From: Doryteuthis pealeii
Lineage: Eukaryota > Mollusca > Cephalopoda > Myopsida > Loliginidae
DNA length: 64,000 bases
Direction of reading: 5' to 3'
NCBI GenBank assembly: GCA_023376005.1
Contig: CM042176.1
Location: 11,378,655 to 11,442,654 of the forward strand
The notes beneath the pieces are model-generated. The model was not told where the DNA came from and ran no database searches. It was given only the letters and a program-made list of their open reading frames with translations. Position numbers and translations under genes: made by a program. Shown piece by piece: positions 52,621 to 62,094 of the stretch; position 1 is the stretch's first letter, and each line of letters opens with the position of its first letter.

Positions 52621-52885
52621 TCTGACCTCCAACAGACAGGGTTGGTGAGATGCCTGCCACACAGGAGCTAAGCAGCTCAATATCGAGATAAACAGGACTG
52701 CAGAGAAGAACTGACCTCCAACAGGCAGGGTTGGTGAGATGTCTGTCACACAGGAGCTAAGCAGCTCAATATCGAGATAAACAGGACTGCAGAGAAGAAC
52801 TGACCTCCAACAGACAGGGTTGGTGAGATTCCTGCCACACAGGAGCTAAGCAGCTCAATATCGAGATAAACAGGACTGCAGATTT
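52621..52885 (+). repeat. LINE 3' coding segment repeated three times, about 91 bp
   Basis: GACCTCCAACAGACAGGG, TTGGTGAGAT, CACACAGGAGCTAAGCAGCT and CAATATCGAGATAAACAGGA occur at 52622, 52711 and 52803. The unit corresponds to the WRxxxxxGxKxxNxEINR-like tail of the same LINE. Confidence 0.85.
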
Positions 52886-52929
52886 TGAAAAAAAAAAAAA
52901 AAAAAATTACTATAGAAATGCATTGGTTG

Positions 52930-53830
52930 GTTAAGACCCCTCCCCATGTGCCCACCTGTTGGCCATGGGTGTTGACCTGTGATGCTTAAAGATGGAAGCC
53001 TGGTGGCTGAGCAGTCTATGACATGCAACACTCCACTTTGGCCCTTACTTAGGCTCGACGGGTGGTCAGAGAGGCCCACTCTGATCAATTGGTTAGTCAC
53101 GTTCATGTAATGAATATGTAAATACCTAGGTACCCCCTCACTATAATCTGATTGGATGGTGTCCTCCATAAATACTCGACACTGTGGTGGTACAAGCACC
53201 TACTACTAGCAAGACTATGTTCATGTAATGAATATGTAAATACCTAGGTAACCCCTCACTATAATCTGATTGGATAGTGTCCTCCATAAATACTCGATAC
53301 TGTGGTGGTACAAGCACCTACTACGAGCAAGACTACCATGCCGACTGCTCGGAAGACGTACTGCTACTCGATGCACCAGCTTCTATTTACCTACGAGAAT
53401 ATACCTTACTACAACTTCATAATATATCCCTTAACCTGGATATATCACATGTCAAGCCCTAGCACCTATATGACTGTCCCAACCTTATTGCCCTTATGGC
53501 AAGCCCCAATGCTTTTTATCATATATATGCTAGAAGGCAGTGACCGAGAGTCTTAATGTCCTGGGTATGACATTAAACTCTTTGATGTGGAGGTTCTAGT
53601 TTGGAACTCTGGGGGATGTGGAGTACCCCTTGATCACCATTACTCCCAGGTCCACTCTGACCCGGAGTGGTAGTATCTGATAGGGTCCCATCTATGGGTT
53701 AAATAGAAAAAAATGAGTTTTTAAAAAAATTGAGTTAAAAAGAAAAAATTGTGTACCCATCAAGAATGAATCAAACAAAACGTCTTCAGCATAAAATAAT
53801 CCAACAAGGGTTGAAATGCCATAAAATCCA
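52930..53830 (-). repeat. R600 repeat split by an insertion
   Basis: 52930-53102 and 53451-53830 align as one reverse R600 copy. The insertion falls between GTTAGTCACGT and CATGTCAAGCCCTAGC, where intact copies read GTCACGTCAAGCC. Confidence 0.75.
53103..53450 (-). mobile_element. Insertion, possible solo LTR with internal duplication
   Basis: About 348 bp. A 118-bp unit (TCATGTAATGAATATGTAAA, CTAGGTA, ATAATCTGATTGGATGGTG, CTCCATAAATACTCGA, GTGGTGGTACAAGCACC) is present twice (53101-53218 and 53219-53336), followed by a unique 110 bp. ATTGG and CATAAATAC resemble CCAAT and TATA boxes. Flanks CACGT/CATGT could be a 5-bp duplication. Orientation is uncertain. Confidence 0.4.
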
Positions 53831-53900
53831 ACCAATCAACCAATTTTCCATTCCAAAAAGAAAAAAAGAAAAACAAATCAGTTCTATTTACAGTTAATTT

Positions 53901-54146
53901 GGACCATATGACCTTTAGGCACCCCTTTTCAATCTCGTTTCATCAGGACATTTTTTTCATTTACACAATCAAAATCCGGTTGTTTGTTAACAGATGATTT
54001 TTAGAGTTTTTTTTTTAAATTAAAAAACTAACGCCTAACCCTAACCCCTAAACCCTAACAAACAACCGAATTTTGACGGTGTAAATGAAAAAAAATGTCC
54101 TGATGAAACGAGATCGAAAAAGGGGTGCCTAAAGGTCATATGGTCC
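53901..54146. mobile_element. GGACCATATG MITE, perfect 8-bp duplication
   Basis: Flanked by GTTAATTT on both sides (53893-53900 and 54147-54154). TIR GGACCATATGACCTTTAGGC, arms with TCAAAATCCGGTTGTTTGTT, loop AACGCCTAACCCTAACCCC. The best evidence for the target-duplication length of this family. Confidence 0.9.
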
Positions 54147-54184
54147 GTTAATTTTACTAATGAAATTGCAGAATAATTTTTCAC

Positions 54185-54395
54185 TCATTTTGTCCTCGAT
54201 TTTGTTTTTTGTTTTTTGTCCTCCATTTTGTTTCTTGTTTTTTTTTGTATTTTGTCCTCTATTTGTTTTTTGTTTTTGTCCTCCATTTTGTTTTTCATTT
54301 TTCGTCCCCCATTTTGTTTTTCGTCCTCCATTTTGTTTTTTGTTTTTTCGTCCTCCATTTTGTTTTTTGTCCTTTTTTTTCTTCCATTCTTTTTT
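54185..54395. repeat. 20-25-bp TTTTGTCCTCCA minisatellite
   Basis: About nine irregular copies of CCTCCATTTTGTTTTTTGT. Overlapping long frames on both strands over this region are compositional. Confidence 0.85.
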
Positions 54396-54785
54396 TGCCA
54401 AGTCATGCAAGTAGAAGGAAAATGGTAGCCATGAAAAAGGGAAGAAAAAACATGGCCGGAGATATTCATGACAAATCATTTTCTTTACTCTCACAGCTAC
54501 AGGAAACGTTTTCCCCCACCCCTCCGTCTCTTTTGGTGGGAAGACATCTAAAGTTTTGTACATCTTTGCACTTTATAGAGACCAGTTTCCCAAGCACTTA
54601 CTCACCTGACGAGAGAACATTTTAGCATTTATGGAAACAGGTGAGAATGTTCAACACCTGAAGTAAATTCAAGTTATAGAAATTTCTAGACTCAATGTCT
54701 CCCTTCTCTCATTATCATCATAATTCTTTCCTTTTTTTGGATTCGCCTATTTTTCATTCATTTTTTTTCTTCTTCTTCTTCATCG
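54396..54785. other. Unique sequence with splice-like signals on the minus strand
   Basis: Minus strand has TTTACTTCAG then, 52 bp later, GTCAGGTGAGTAAGT, a strong donor consensus (about 54606). All three frames between them contain stops, so it can only be a UTR exon or chance. Confidence 0.2.
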
Positions 54786-54789
54786 TTAA

Positions 54790-55345
54790 ATGTTTGGTTT
54801 GGTTTGGTTTGTTTTAAGGCATATCAACCTCAGTGGGTCATTTAATGCCGATAAAGGTTTGGAATAAAGTCATTCTTAATGGATAATCAAATTTTCTTTA
54901 TAAACTCATGTTTTTCTATTTAACCCATAGATGGGACCCTAACAGGTACTACCACTCCGGGTCAGAGTGGACCAGGGAGCAATGGTGATGAAGGAGTGCT
55001 CCACATTCCCCAAAACTGGAACCTCACCATCAGATAGAGTTTAACGTCATTCCCAGGAAATGTAAACCCTCAGCCACTGCCTTCTAGCACCCATATGATA
55101 AAAAGGGTTGGGGCAATCATATAGGTGCTAGTGCTTGAGGTGACCAGCGGATTGATTGGAGGGGGCCTCTCTGACAGCCCGTCTAGCCCAAGAAAGGGCC
55201 AAAGTGGAGTATTGCAAGTCATGAACTGCTCAACCACCTGGCTTCTATCCTTAAGCATCATGGGTTGCCACCTACGGCCAATAGGTGGCCTTATTGGGGG
55301 AATCTTACCCCTCTGCAGAGGTGCATTCTAACGCCCCAGCCGTTC
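54790..55345 (+). repeat. R600 repeat, plus orientation
   Basis: TTGGTTTGGTTTGTTTTAAG, GCATATCAACCTCAGTGGGT, GGACCCTAACAGGTACTACC and CCCCTCTGCAGAGGTGCATT. Close to full length. Confidence 0.8.
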
Positions 55346-55374
55346 TTCGTTAAAGTTAAATGCTGTCGAGAGAA

Positions 55375-55660
55375 AAGTGGGGGATCAGTTTAGTACTTAA
55401 TAAATCACAAAAGTGATCCCCAATTTTATATCCATAACACATTTAATGATTATTAAAAACGACAATTATGAGTAAGATGGGATATAAATGGGGGTTCATT
55501 TTAATACTTGATAAATAGTAAAACTGATCCCCCACTTTACATCCACAACATAGTTAATGATCAGGTTATTGTTACAGCTAGGAATTTATAAGTAAAATAT
55601 AAGACATGTAACGAGAAATCCATTTAATATCTAACCAATAACAAAACTGATCACTTATTT
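55375..55660. repeat. GTGGGGGATCAGTTT inverted/direct repeats
   Basis: Three related about 120-bp segments with TGATCCCC / GGGGATCA boxes and ATATCCATAACACA-TTAATGAT. The outer two are partly inverted. Confidence 0.55.
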
Positions 55661-55794
55661 AATTTGATAAATTCTAATTTTAAAAAACAAAAAAAACAAC
55701 AACTTTGAATCACAAAAATTGGATCATGCTAATTAGTAGCCATTTTTTTTAAGTGTGTGAAAAAAAAGGGGGGATATATGGGATTCTGCTTTAA

Positions 55795-56030
55795 CTCTTA
55801 ACATCCTGTTGAGAATTTTCTAAGTCCAGAGCCCCATTCCTATAAGACTTATAAAAAAATGGCTAAAAATGGGCTTTTCATTTAAAGTTACCGGAGTTAT
55901 TTCCCTTAAATCAAAGACTTCTAAATATGTTTAATATTACATTTAAACAAAGGCTTTCATTTGGGGTGGATTAGGAAAAATGAATGTGACTTTTGGCCGG
56001 GTGGAATGAGGCGGTATAAGATGTTAAGAG
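55795..56030. mobile_element. TTAA-flanked MITE (piggyBac-like), copy 1
   Basis: TTAA (55791-55794) then CTCTTAACATCCTGTTGAG...GGTATAAGATGTTAAGAG then TTAA (56031-56034). The 236-bp interior matches the second copy at 63039-63272 (TTTTCTAAGTC, GAGCCCCATTCCT, GGGTGGAATGAGGCGGTATA). TTAA target preference is characteristic of piggyBac transposases. No transposase here. Confidence 0.75.
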
Positions 56031-56249
56031 TTAAAACCGAATTTACAAATGTTTTGTGAGTTTTTAATATTTTCAATTCAAAGTTAATTTCCGAGATGAG
56101 TACTATTGTTCTCTTCTTACTTGTTGTGACTTGAGTCCGACTGATAAGGATATATATCAGCATATAAAAAAGGGAAAGAATCCAAAAAATAAATTCTAAT
56201 TTTTTTATTCACGCATCACTGAGTCTATAGTCTAATTCACACAAATATT

Positions 56250-56395
56250 TTTAATGGTTGGTTTGTTTATTTTGTTTTATGGCATATCAACCTCGGTGGG
56301 TCTTTTAATGCCGACAAAGTTTTGAAATAGATTAATTCAATTTTTTTATAAACTCTTGTTTTTCTATTTAACCTATAGATGGGAGAAATATATTT
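56250..56395 (+). repeat. R600 5' fragment
   Basis: TTTTATGGCATATCAACCTC, GGTGGGTC and AATGCCGACAAAGTTTTG, up to CCTATAGATGGGA. Confidence 0.65.
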
Positions 56396-56404
56396 TTTAA
56401 AATG

Positions 56405-56946
56405 AAAACTTTGTCAATCTTTCGCCAACCCTCCCTATCATTTATTGCTCTTGGGAGATCCTCTGTGTGGCATCCAGTATCCGCGCAGAGCTGGTCAATG
56501 TATGTCTTTACTGGATGGCCCATGCTGGTATGCCCATGTGATGGCTTCCATAGAAGAACATCACTTATGAGTTCATCCTTGCTTTTCCAGCAGTATCTGG
56601 CATGTCTTGTTTGCCTTACATGGGTGGTTTGTGTGATATGAGGCAGGTAGCCATACAGCTGTTTTCTCGTGGGGTGTTGTTTTCAGGTCTTGTTTAAGAT
56701 TGTACGCAGCATTCTTGTGCAGCTACTGTCTAGTTTATTCTCCAGTTGCTTCGTTAAGGTCCAGGTGGTGCAGCCATACAGTAGCACTGATACAACTACG
56801 GCTTGGAAGAACTGATGCTTTAACTTGTCAGTGAGATCGGATTTCCATATGACTGACAATCTATTTATAGCAGACCATGCCTTCCCTGTACGTACATTAT
56901 TATCACTTTCTGTTGATGAGATGTAACTACCTAGGTGAGGTTTCAA
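56405..56946 (-). pseudogene. LINE ORF2 fragment (RT C-terminal to connection region)
   Basis: Minus strand encodes RTGKAWSAINRLSVIWKSDL, TDKLKHQFFQAVVVSVLLYG, CTTWTLTKQLENKLD, RMLRTILNKT, stop, KQHPTRKQLYGYLPHI, TRHARYCWKSKDELISDVLL and INDREGWRK. The LLYGCTTWTLT and RMLRxxLNKxW blocks are the classical end of the RT in this LINE group. One nonsense codon and two frame changes; the catalytic YADD region is missing. Same family as 20600-20975. Confidence 0.88.
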
Positions 56947-57050
56947 TTCATGTCAGTAAGATTGGATTTCCATATGACTAATAATCTGTTTATAGCAGAC
57001 CATGCCTTTCCTATGTGTGCATTAACATCACTTTCTATTGATGAGATATT
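56947..57050 (-). repeat. Partial tandem copy of the LINE fragment
   Basis: GATTGGATTTCCATATGACT, AATCTGTTTATAGCAGACCA and TCACTTTCTATTGATGAGAT repeat 56835-56925. Confidence 0.75.
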
Positions 57051-57182
57051 TATATATATAGTTATGATATAATACTAGACAAAACATGAACTGTTGGGTC
57101 ACCCATTCAGCTCTGGGTAGATAACTGAGATTAGGGAAAAGTGAGTTTGCAAAGCGAATTAAATATTTTAAAAAATAAATAA

Positions 57183-57465
57183 ATATGGCCAGATAATTCA
57201 TTAAAATCATTTTGTAAGATATCTAAAAAACCTAATTTAAGCTACGCGTGGCTGCTTATGAAATTTAACATACAAATACATTTCAAATTCTCCCATCTCT
57301 CTCTCTCTCTCTACTCTCCCAAAATACGGCCAGATAATTCATTAAAATCATTTTGTAAGATATCTAAAAAACCTAATTTAAGCTACGCGTGGCTGCTTAT
57401 GAAATTTAACATACAAATACATTTCAAATTCTCCCATCTCTCTCTCTCTATTCTCCCAACTGGGA
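57183..57465. repeat. Tandem duplication, about 141 bp
   Basis: GGCCAGATAATTCATTAAAA, AGCTACGCGTGGCTGCTTAT and TTCAAATTCTCCCATCTC occur at 57187 and 57328, each ending in a (CT)n run. Confidence 0.9.
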
Positions 57466-57711
57466 AACTAACATATATATTGAGGACGTAATCAAGATAT
57501 ACATGGAGAGGTGGAAAGTGATAGGCAGAATATAAAGTAAGAGATGGGTCAGTTTTTGACTTAATTGCAAATTACGACTAATTAGAACCAATTAAAATGG
57601 AATTTTTTCAAACATAACCCAACCCTAAAAGAAAGGAATAATTTAGTATAACTTTTGTGTCATTAAACTAAACAGTAAAAAAGCCTTTAGGAGACAAATG
57701 TTGTTTCACTG

Positions 57712-57830
57712 GGTTGGATAACAGTCCCCACCGACTCTGCGTATGAGTAGCATAGATTAGGTAATCTAATCTGTGTGGTAAAGTGGGGAGCTGACAGTAG
57801 GTGTGGCATTCCACCTCAGCTTTAGTATAA
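57712..57830 (+). mobile_element. S2 SINE body fragment
   Basis: GCGTATGAGTAGCATAGATT, CTGTGTGGTAAAGTGGGGAG and TGGCATTCCACCTC match S2. The tRNA head and 3' end are absent. Confidence 0.65.
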
Positions 57831-57949
57831 TAATAGATTTATAATCTAATATGATATAATCTTAATATATTTATGATAATGATATATATATATATTTATA
57901 TATAGATATTATATATATTAGATATTATATATTTATCATTATTATTAGT

Positions 57950-58190
57950 AGGGCCGGTTTACCTTAGTTGGTAGAGCGTCCACCTGGGACCCACAAGGTT
58001 CCTGTTCAATACTGGCCCTCAGCAACTCAGCGTATGAGAAGCACAGGGATCTGTGCGGTAAAGTGAGAAGCTGATGGTATGTGTGGTGCCCCACTCCAGA
58101 CACCAAAAAACAATCTCCTTAGTCTAGCACTAGTGAAAAGGAGATAGACTCTCTTGCTGTCTGACTGATGATGACTTTACTTACTTTATT
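57950..58190 (+). mobile_element. S2 tRNA-derived SINE
   Basis: GGTTTACCTTAGTTGGTAGA (diverged A box), GTTCAATACTGGCC (B box), CAGCGTATGAGAAGCACAGG, GGTGCCCCACTCCAGAC, AACAATCTCCTTAGTC, then ATGATGACTTTACTTACTTT and an ATT tail. Confidence 0.85.
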
Positions 58191-58199
58191 ATTATTATT

Positions 58200-58272
58200 C
58201 CTGAGGGTATTGTGATGTAGGCAGTTACTTAGTTTCGGTTACAGACCGAGACACTGAATCTCCATTGTAATA
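58200..58272 (+). repeat. K-family 3' terminus
   Basis: CCTGAGGGTATTGTGATGTA, GTTTCGGTTACAGACCG and ATCTCCATTGTAATATAA, immediately after the S2 tail. Confidence 0.7.
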
Positions 58273-58399
58273 TAAATTTATATATTTACATGAATTTATA
58301 TATATTTAATAGCATAATTTTTTAAAATTTCTATAATTGAGCAGCAAGACATTTTATAATACATGTATAAGGAAATAGCAATGAATTTTATATATATAT

Positions 58400-58442
<43 letters not shown>

Positions 58443-58464
58443 CAATGAATTTTAAATATATATA

Positions 58465-58720
58465 TCATAGTTACTCGCCTGTCGCTGTTTACAGATTTGA
58501 GTTCTCCGGTGATTGCAAAAAACATACCCCTGTAAGTATGTATCAATTAATTGTTCACCCCAAACTGACAGCCGCTGATGGCCGCAAGGGTAAGGAACTT
58601 GGCAGACGAAAATTCTGTCGAGTTTCAATCACGGCTAGAGGTAGCTGTTAAGAAGTTGAGCCGCACTGATGAGAAGTAAACTTCGAAACACGTCTGTGGA
58701 TGACTGATATATATATAAGT
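58465..58720 (+). mobile_element. Hammerhead-bearing retroelement fragment, best copy
   Basis: About 250 bp flanked by (TA)n on both sides. It contains ACTCGCCTGTCGCTGTTTAC, TGAGTTCTCCGGTGATTGC, then a frame with MYQLIVHPKL, GRKGKELGRRKFCRV and ARGSC, and ends with the ribozyme. The reading frame is preserved in 12755-13000. Gene identity of the peptide is unknown; with a terminal type-I hammerhead, the 3' end of a Penelope-like element or a retrozyme is possible. Confidence 0.6.
58661..58699 (+). ncRNA. Hammerhead ribozyme, type I, complete core
   Basis: CCGCA (helix I 5'), CTGATGA (58666-58672), GAAG-TAAA-CTTC helix II with the required G-C closing pair, GAAA (58685-58688), a minimal helix III CACGT, C17 (58694), then TGTGG (helix I 3'). 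CCGCA/TGTGG pairs over 5 bp with one G-U. GUC precedes the predicted cleavage site between 58694 and 58695. Known self-cleaving motifs of Penelope-like elements and related SINEs have this minimal helix III and normally act as dimers. No gene depends on it here. Confidence 0.85.
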
Positions 58721-58734
58721 AAAGTATATTATTA

Positions 58735-58992
58735 TTTATATTTTTTGAAGACAATTACAATGTGTATATCATGTAAAATTCGATAATTATTGAAAATAAT
58801 CATGACAAGCAAACCTGGTGAATAAAGTGAACGACGTGGAACACTGTACAGCTGTTTCAACTTTAAAGTTGAAACAGCTGTACGGTGTTCCACGTCGCAC
58901 GTGTTATTTGCCGAGTTTGCTTGTCATGATTATTTTCAATAATTATCGAATTTTATATGATATATGCATTGTAATTGCCTTCAAAAAATATA
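58735..58992. mobile_element. Fold-back element, about 258 bp
   Basis: Outer TATTTTTTGAAGACAATTAC, AAATTCGATAATTATTGAAA, CATGACAAGCAAAC and inner GTGGAACACTGTACAGCTGT, all inverted around AACTTTAAAGTT at about 58861. No ribozyme core recognised. Confidence 0.85.

Positions 58993-59060
<68 letters not shown>
58993..59060. repeat. (TAA)n and (TA)n microsatellites
   Basis: TAA trinucleotides followed by TA dinucleotides. Confidence 0.95.
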
Positions 59061-59061
<1 letters not shown>

Positions 59062-59156
59062 AAATGAATATATATATATACGTGCGTATGTGTGTATATA
59101 TGAATATATATATTCTAATTTCTAATTGAAATAAATAATTTGTAGTTTGTATGCTT

Positions 59157-59262
59157 TTACCCAACCTCTCCGCTATGAGCTGGATGTGACACAAGATCAA
59201 TTTTTTAAGTGAAGTACAGCTGGTTTTGAATTCAGATTTTTCCTTTTCCTAAACCGGTAAAG
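59157..59262 (-). mobile_element. S1 SINE 3' fragment
   Basis: ACCCAACCTCTCCGCTATGA, GTGACACAAGATCAATTT and TTTTCCTAAACCGGT; the tRNA head is missing. Confidence 0.75.
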
Positions 59263-59364
59263 ATAAATAGAGAAAATAGATATGAACAGACAGGTGTATA
59301 GATAGATAAATATATAAGTATATGTGGAGGTTACATAAGCTTTAAAAAACATGGAAACCCTCTA

Positions 59365-59475
59365 ATGAACCTGGCATAATGTAATGGTTAACAAGCTAAG
59401 CTAGGAGACTAGTGGTAATGATTCTCACTGAGTGACGCAACTAAACACTTCTCAGTAAATAACTATATATATTAA
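59365..59475 (+). mobile_element. S3 SINE, degenerate
   Basis: CCTGGCATAATGTAATGG-TTAACAAGCTAG (A box region), GATTCTCACTGAGTG (B box) and CTCAGTAAATAACTATA end. Confidence 0.6.
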
Positions 59476-59489
59476 TTAATGTTAATGTC

Positions 59490-59720
59490 ATGGAACAAAG
59501 AAAGATAACTTGGGTTATCTTTCTTTAAGAGAACTCTTCTATTTTATAAAACCCTTTTTTGCGTGCCCATGCGTTTTTAGTGTAAAGAGCGTTCTTAGCA
59601 AAGGACTTTGAAAGTTGAGAAGTGATGCGAACGGACGTGTGTAATAAACAACCGTAATACATTTATTAGCGTTTGTGTTATTAGCGTTGGTTGTTAACTG
59701 TCCCCTTGTAGCGAGTTTAA
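59490..59720 (+). other. Possible LTR fragment
   Basis: A perfect hairpin AAAGAAAGATAAC-TTGG-GTTATCTTTCTTT, a TATA-like TTTTATAAAACCC, then GTGTAATAAACAACCG, which resembles a poly(A) signal. No ends identified. Confidence 0.25.
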
Positions 59721-59734
59721 CAATATAGTCATCA

Positions 59735-59970
59735 TTGGGGCGGCCTAATGTCGGTATCGGCCAGACAGTGAGGGAGTCTATCCCCTTTTCACTAGCGCTA
59801 GACCAAGGAGATTATTTTAGCATCTGAGGTGGAGCGCCACACCTATCATCAGCTCCTCACTTTACCGCACATATCCATGTGCTACTCATTCGCTGAGTTG
59901 GCGAGGGCCAGTATTGAACCAAGAACCTTGTGATTCCTAGCTGAACACTCTACCGACTGAGCTCACTCCT
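59735..59970 (-). mobile_element. S2 tRNA-derived SINE
   Basis: Minus strand TGAGCTCAGTCGGTAGAGTG, GGTTCAATACTGGCC, GCGAATGAGTAGCACATGG and CACTGTCTGGCCGATACCG. Inverted relative to the copy at 60240. Confidence 0.85.
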
Positions 59971-59998
59971 AAAAAGGTTCCTCAGTTGATTAAAAAAT

Positions 59999-60210
59999 TA
60001 AGTAAACATATCAAATTTTGTAATAATAAAATTATCATACTGTGGTATATCCACGGGTCCTGATAGTAGAGAAAGTTAAATCATGATTATTACACTTTTT
60101 ACATATTGAACTATTTGACAATAGCTATTAAGTAAACATATCAAATGTTGTAATAATAAAATTATCGTACTGTGGTATATCCACAGGTCCTGATAGTTAA
60201 TATATAATTC
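59999..60210. repeat. Direct duplication, about 130 bp apart
   Basis: AAGTAAACATATCAAATTTT, AATAAAATTATC-TACTGTGG and TATATCCAC-GGTCCTGATAG occur at 59999 and 60129. TGTGGTATATCCACAGGTCC also ends some R600 copies. Confidence 0.8.
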
Positions 60211-60239
60211 TTAAATTTAATATTCTACTTAAAAGAAAG

Positions 60240-60495
60240 GGCCGGGTTAGCTCAGTCGGTAGAGTGTTCGGACGGGAACCTCAAGGTTCCTGGTTCGATA
60301 CCAGCCCTTGGTAACTCAGCGTATGAGTAGCACAAGGATCTGTGCGATAAAGTGAGGAGCAGATGATAGGTGTGGTGCTCCGCTTCAGATGCTAAAAAAC
60401 AATCTCCTTGGTCTAGCACTAGTGAAAAGAGGATAGACTCCTTCGCTGTATGGCTGATACCGACTCTAGGCCACCATGATGACTTTATTTACTTA
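60240..60495 (+). mobile_element. S2 tRNA-derived SINE, reference copy
   Basis: GGGTTAGCTCAGTCGGTAGA (A box) and GGTTCGATACC (B box) are close to tRNA consensus. The body contains AACTCAGCGTATGAGTAGC, GATCTGTGCGATAAAGTG, GGTGTGGTGCTCCGCTTC, AACAATCTCCTTGGTC and GGCCACCATGATGACTTTAT. Well preserved, so polymerase III transcription is plausible. Not a tRNA gene: the anticodon arm region is longer and unpaired. Confidence 0.9.
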
Positions 60496-60584
60496 TACCA
60501 GTCACGGTATGAATTATTTCCGTGACTTCCACATGTGTCTCCGGGCAGCTTCTCTTTCGATAGCCTCTGCGCCCACGCTATGTT

Positions 60585-60795
60585 CCTTTGACCCACAGAA
60601 CTGAAATGTCTTTGTAACGGGTTGAGAAATTAGTGGAAATGAGCTGCCGTGATTGCTGGCAACTCTAAAAATGAGGTAACACACCGTTAACAATAACAAC
60701 TTGGTCGGAGTGTCTTTGTTACGGGTTGAGAAATTAGTGGAAATGAGCTGCCGTGATTGCTGGCAACTCTAAAAATGAGGTAACACAACACTAAC
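60585..60795. repeat. Tandem duplication, about 102 bp
   Basis: TTTGT-ACGGGTTGAGAAATT, AGTGGAAATGAGCTGCCGTG and GCAACTCTAAAAATGAGGTA occur at about 60611 and 60713. Confidence 0.9.
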
Positions 60796-61072
60796 AACGG
60801 TTTTATTCATATTTTTTCAAGGTATTTTAGTTTATTCTTGTTTAATGGCATCTCTCAATCCAGTAATTGTTTTTAAATTAGAAAAGTCTATTATTTTAGA
60901 GGGTTGCAAGTTAAGTGTGTTAGTTATTAAAGATAGTTAATATGTTATGTCCGACGTTGAATGTTATTTTATTGATGTTAGGTTTTTTATTTTTTATGCA
61001 TATGGCTTCAAGAAAATGCACCAATTGTACGGACGCATGGGGTGTCGAATGTGTAAGAGGCAGGAATTGTTT

Positions 61073-61107
<35 letters not shown>

Positions 61108-61205
61108 TTGGAGCTTATAAAGAGTTGATAAAATGTTTTGACACATTGTCTCTGAATAAACGCACTCCGATCATGTTGACCTTTTTCGGCTGAACACAAT
61201 TTGAA
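60796..61205. other. No recognised gene
   Basis: An 83-codon plus frame (60942-61193) contains KCTNCTDAWGVECVRGRNC but breaks into a TA microsatellite. No family recognised and no supporting signals. Confidence 0.25.
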
Positions 61206-61207
61206 AG

Positions 61208-61490
61208 GTCGTGGTGTAATGGTTAACGTCACGGGAAATGGACTCGTCGCCCCGAGTTCAAATCCTGGACATGCCAATTGCATTTCATTTAGTGCTAATA
61301 TCTTTGGGAAAGGTATGAATCCTACTCTCCCTCCAGCTATGGGTAAATAGTAGGACAGACTGAGCTCTTTAACCTTGGTTAGGCAACCGTTCTAGGAGAA
61401 GGAAAACTCTGAATTCAAACCTGTTAAACTCCGCTTAAGAAATTGACCTTGTGTTGCATCCTGCTCGTGCGGAGGGGTTGGTAAATATAT
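61208..61490 (+). mobile_element. S1 tRNA-derived SINE, plus strand
   Basis: GTCGTGGTGTAATGGTTAAC (A box), CGAGTTCAAATCC (B box), CCTACTCTCCCTCCAGC, TTTAACCTTGGTTAGGC, GAAAACTCTGAATTC, GCTCGTGCGGAGGGGTTGG and a TA tail. Full-length reference copy. Confidence 0.9.
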
Positions 61491-61644
61491 ATATATAATG
61501 AATGAGTACATTTTGCACACTGAGTTGGGGAGAAAAGATATCGCTATTATGATTTCATGTTTAAACTTTGATATTTACCCACCAACTTATGAAGGTGAGA
61601 TGTGAAGAAAGTATGAGGTAAAGCTACCCTATTCATTGGTTGAT

Positions 61645-62010
61645 TGGATTTTGTGGCATGTCAACCCTTGTTGGGTCATGTAGTGTCCACTTTTTTTTTC
61701 TTTCTATCTGTATCTGCGCCGCGAGTGGCTGTGGTAGGGAGACATGTCCACACTTTAAAGATGTCTGCAAGAAGGACATGAAAAATATGTCACATCAACA
61801 CCAACACATGGGAGGCTTGTGCAGAAAACCGAGTGACCTGGCACCTCCTTGTCAAACAAAGAACGAAAAGGAGTGAAAAAGAGAGGAAAGAAGCTGCCAC
61901 AGGAAAGAGAGCCAGAAGGAAGGAGAGACAACAGCAAGCATCACTGTTTGTTTGCACTCACTGCACCAGAGACTGCCATTCAAAATTGGTCTGTTCAGCC
62001 AATTTTATAC
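61645..62010 (+). pseudogene. LINE ORF2 C-terminal fragment with zinc finger
   Basis: Residues FKDVCKKDMKNM match the F-DVCKRDMK block that follows GRP-L in a common LINE family. Downstream, in shifted frames, are KERKGVKKRG and FVCTHCTRDCHSKL, the finger equivalent to CxxCGRDCHSRIGL. At least two frameshifts and a stop. Preceded by an R600 scrap (GGCATGTCAACCCTTGTTGG). Confidence 0.75.
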
Positions 62011-62094
62011 CATATATGCTTTTGTTTTATTCGTTCTTGTTGGGTATTCAAAATTCATTTTTTTAAAATACATTTTTTTTAATTGGACACATGG

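Noticed and set aside
54129..54563. Overlapping long frames on both strands
   Set aside because: They derive from the CCTCCATTTTG minisatellite. Both strands open with low-complexity peptides.
60240..60310. Possible functional tRNA gene
   Set aside because: A and B boxes are good, but the sequence does not close into acceptor and anticodon stems and is followed by a SINE body shared with five other copies.
60942..61193. Cys-rich small protein frame
   Set aside because: Only one short Cys-containing stretch, then TA microsatellite. No signal for a secreted peptide or a splice structure that I can support.
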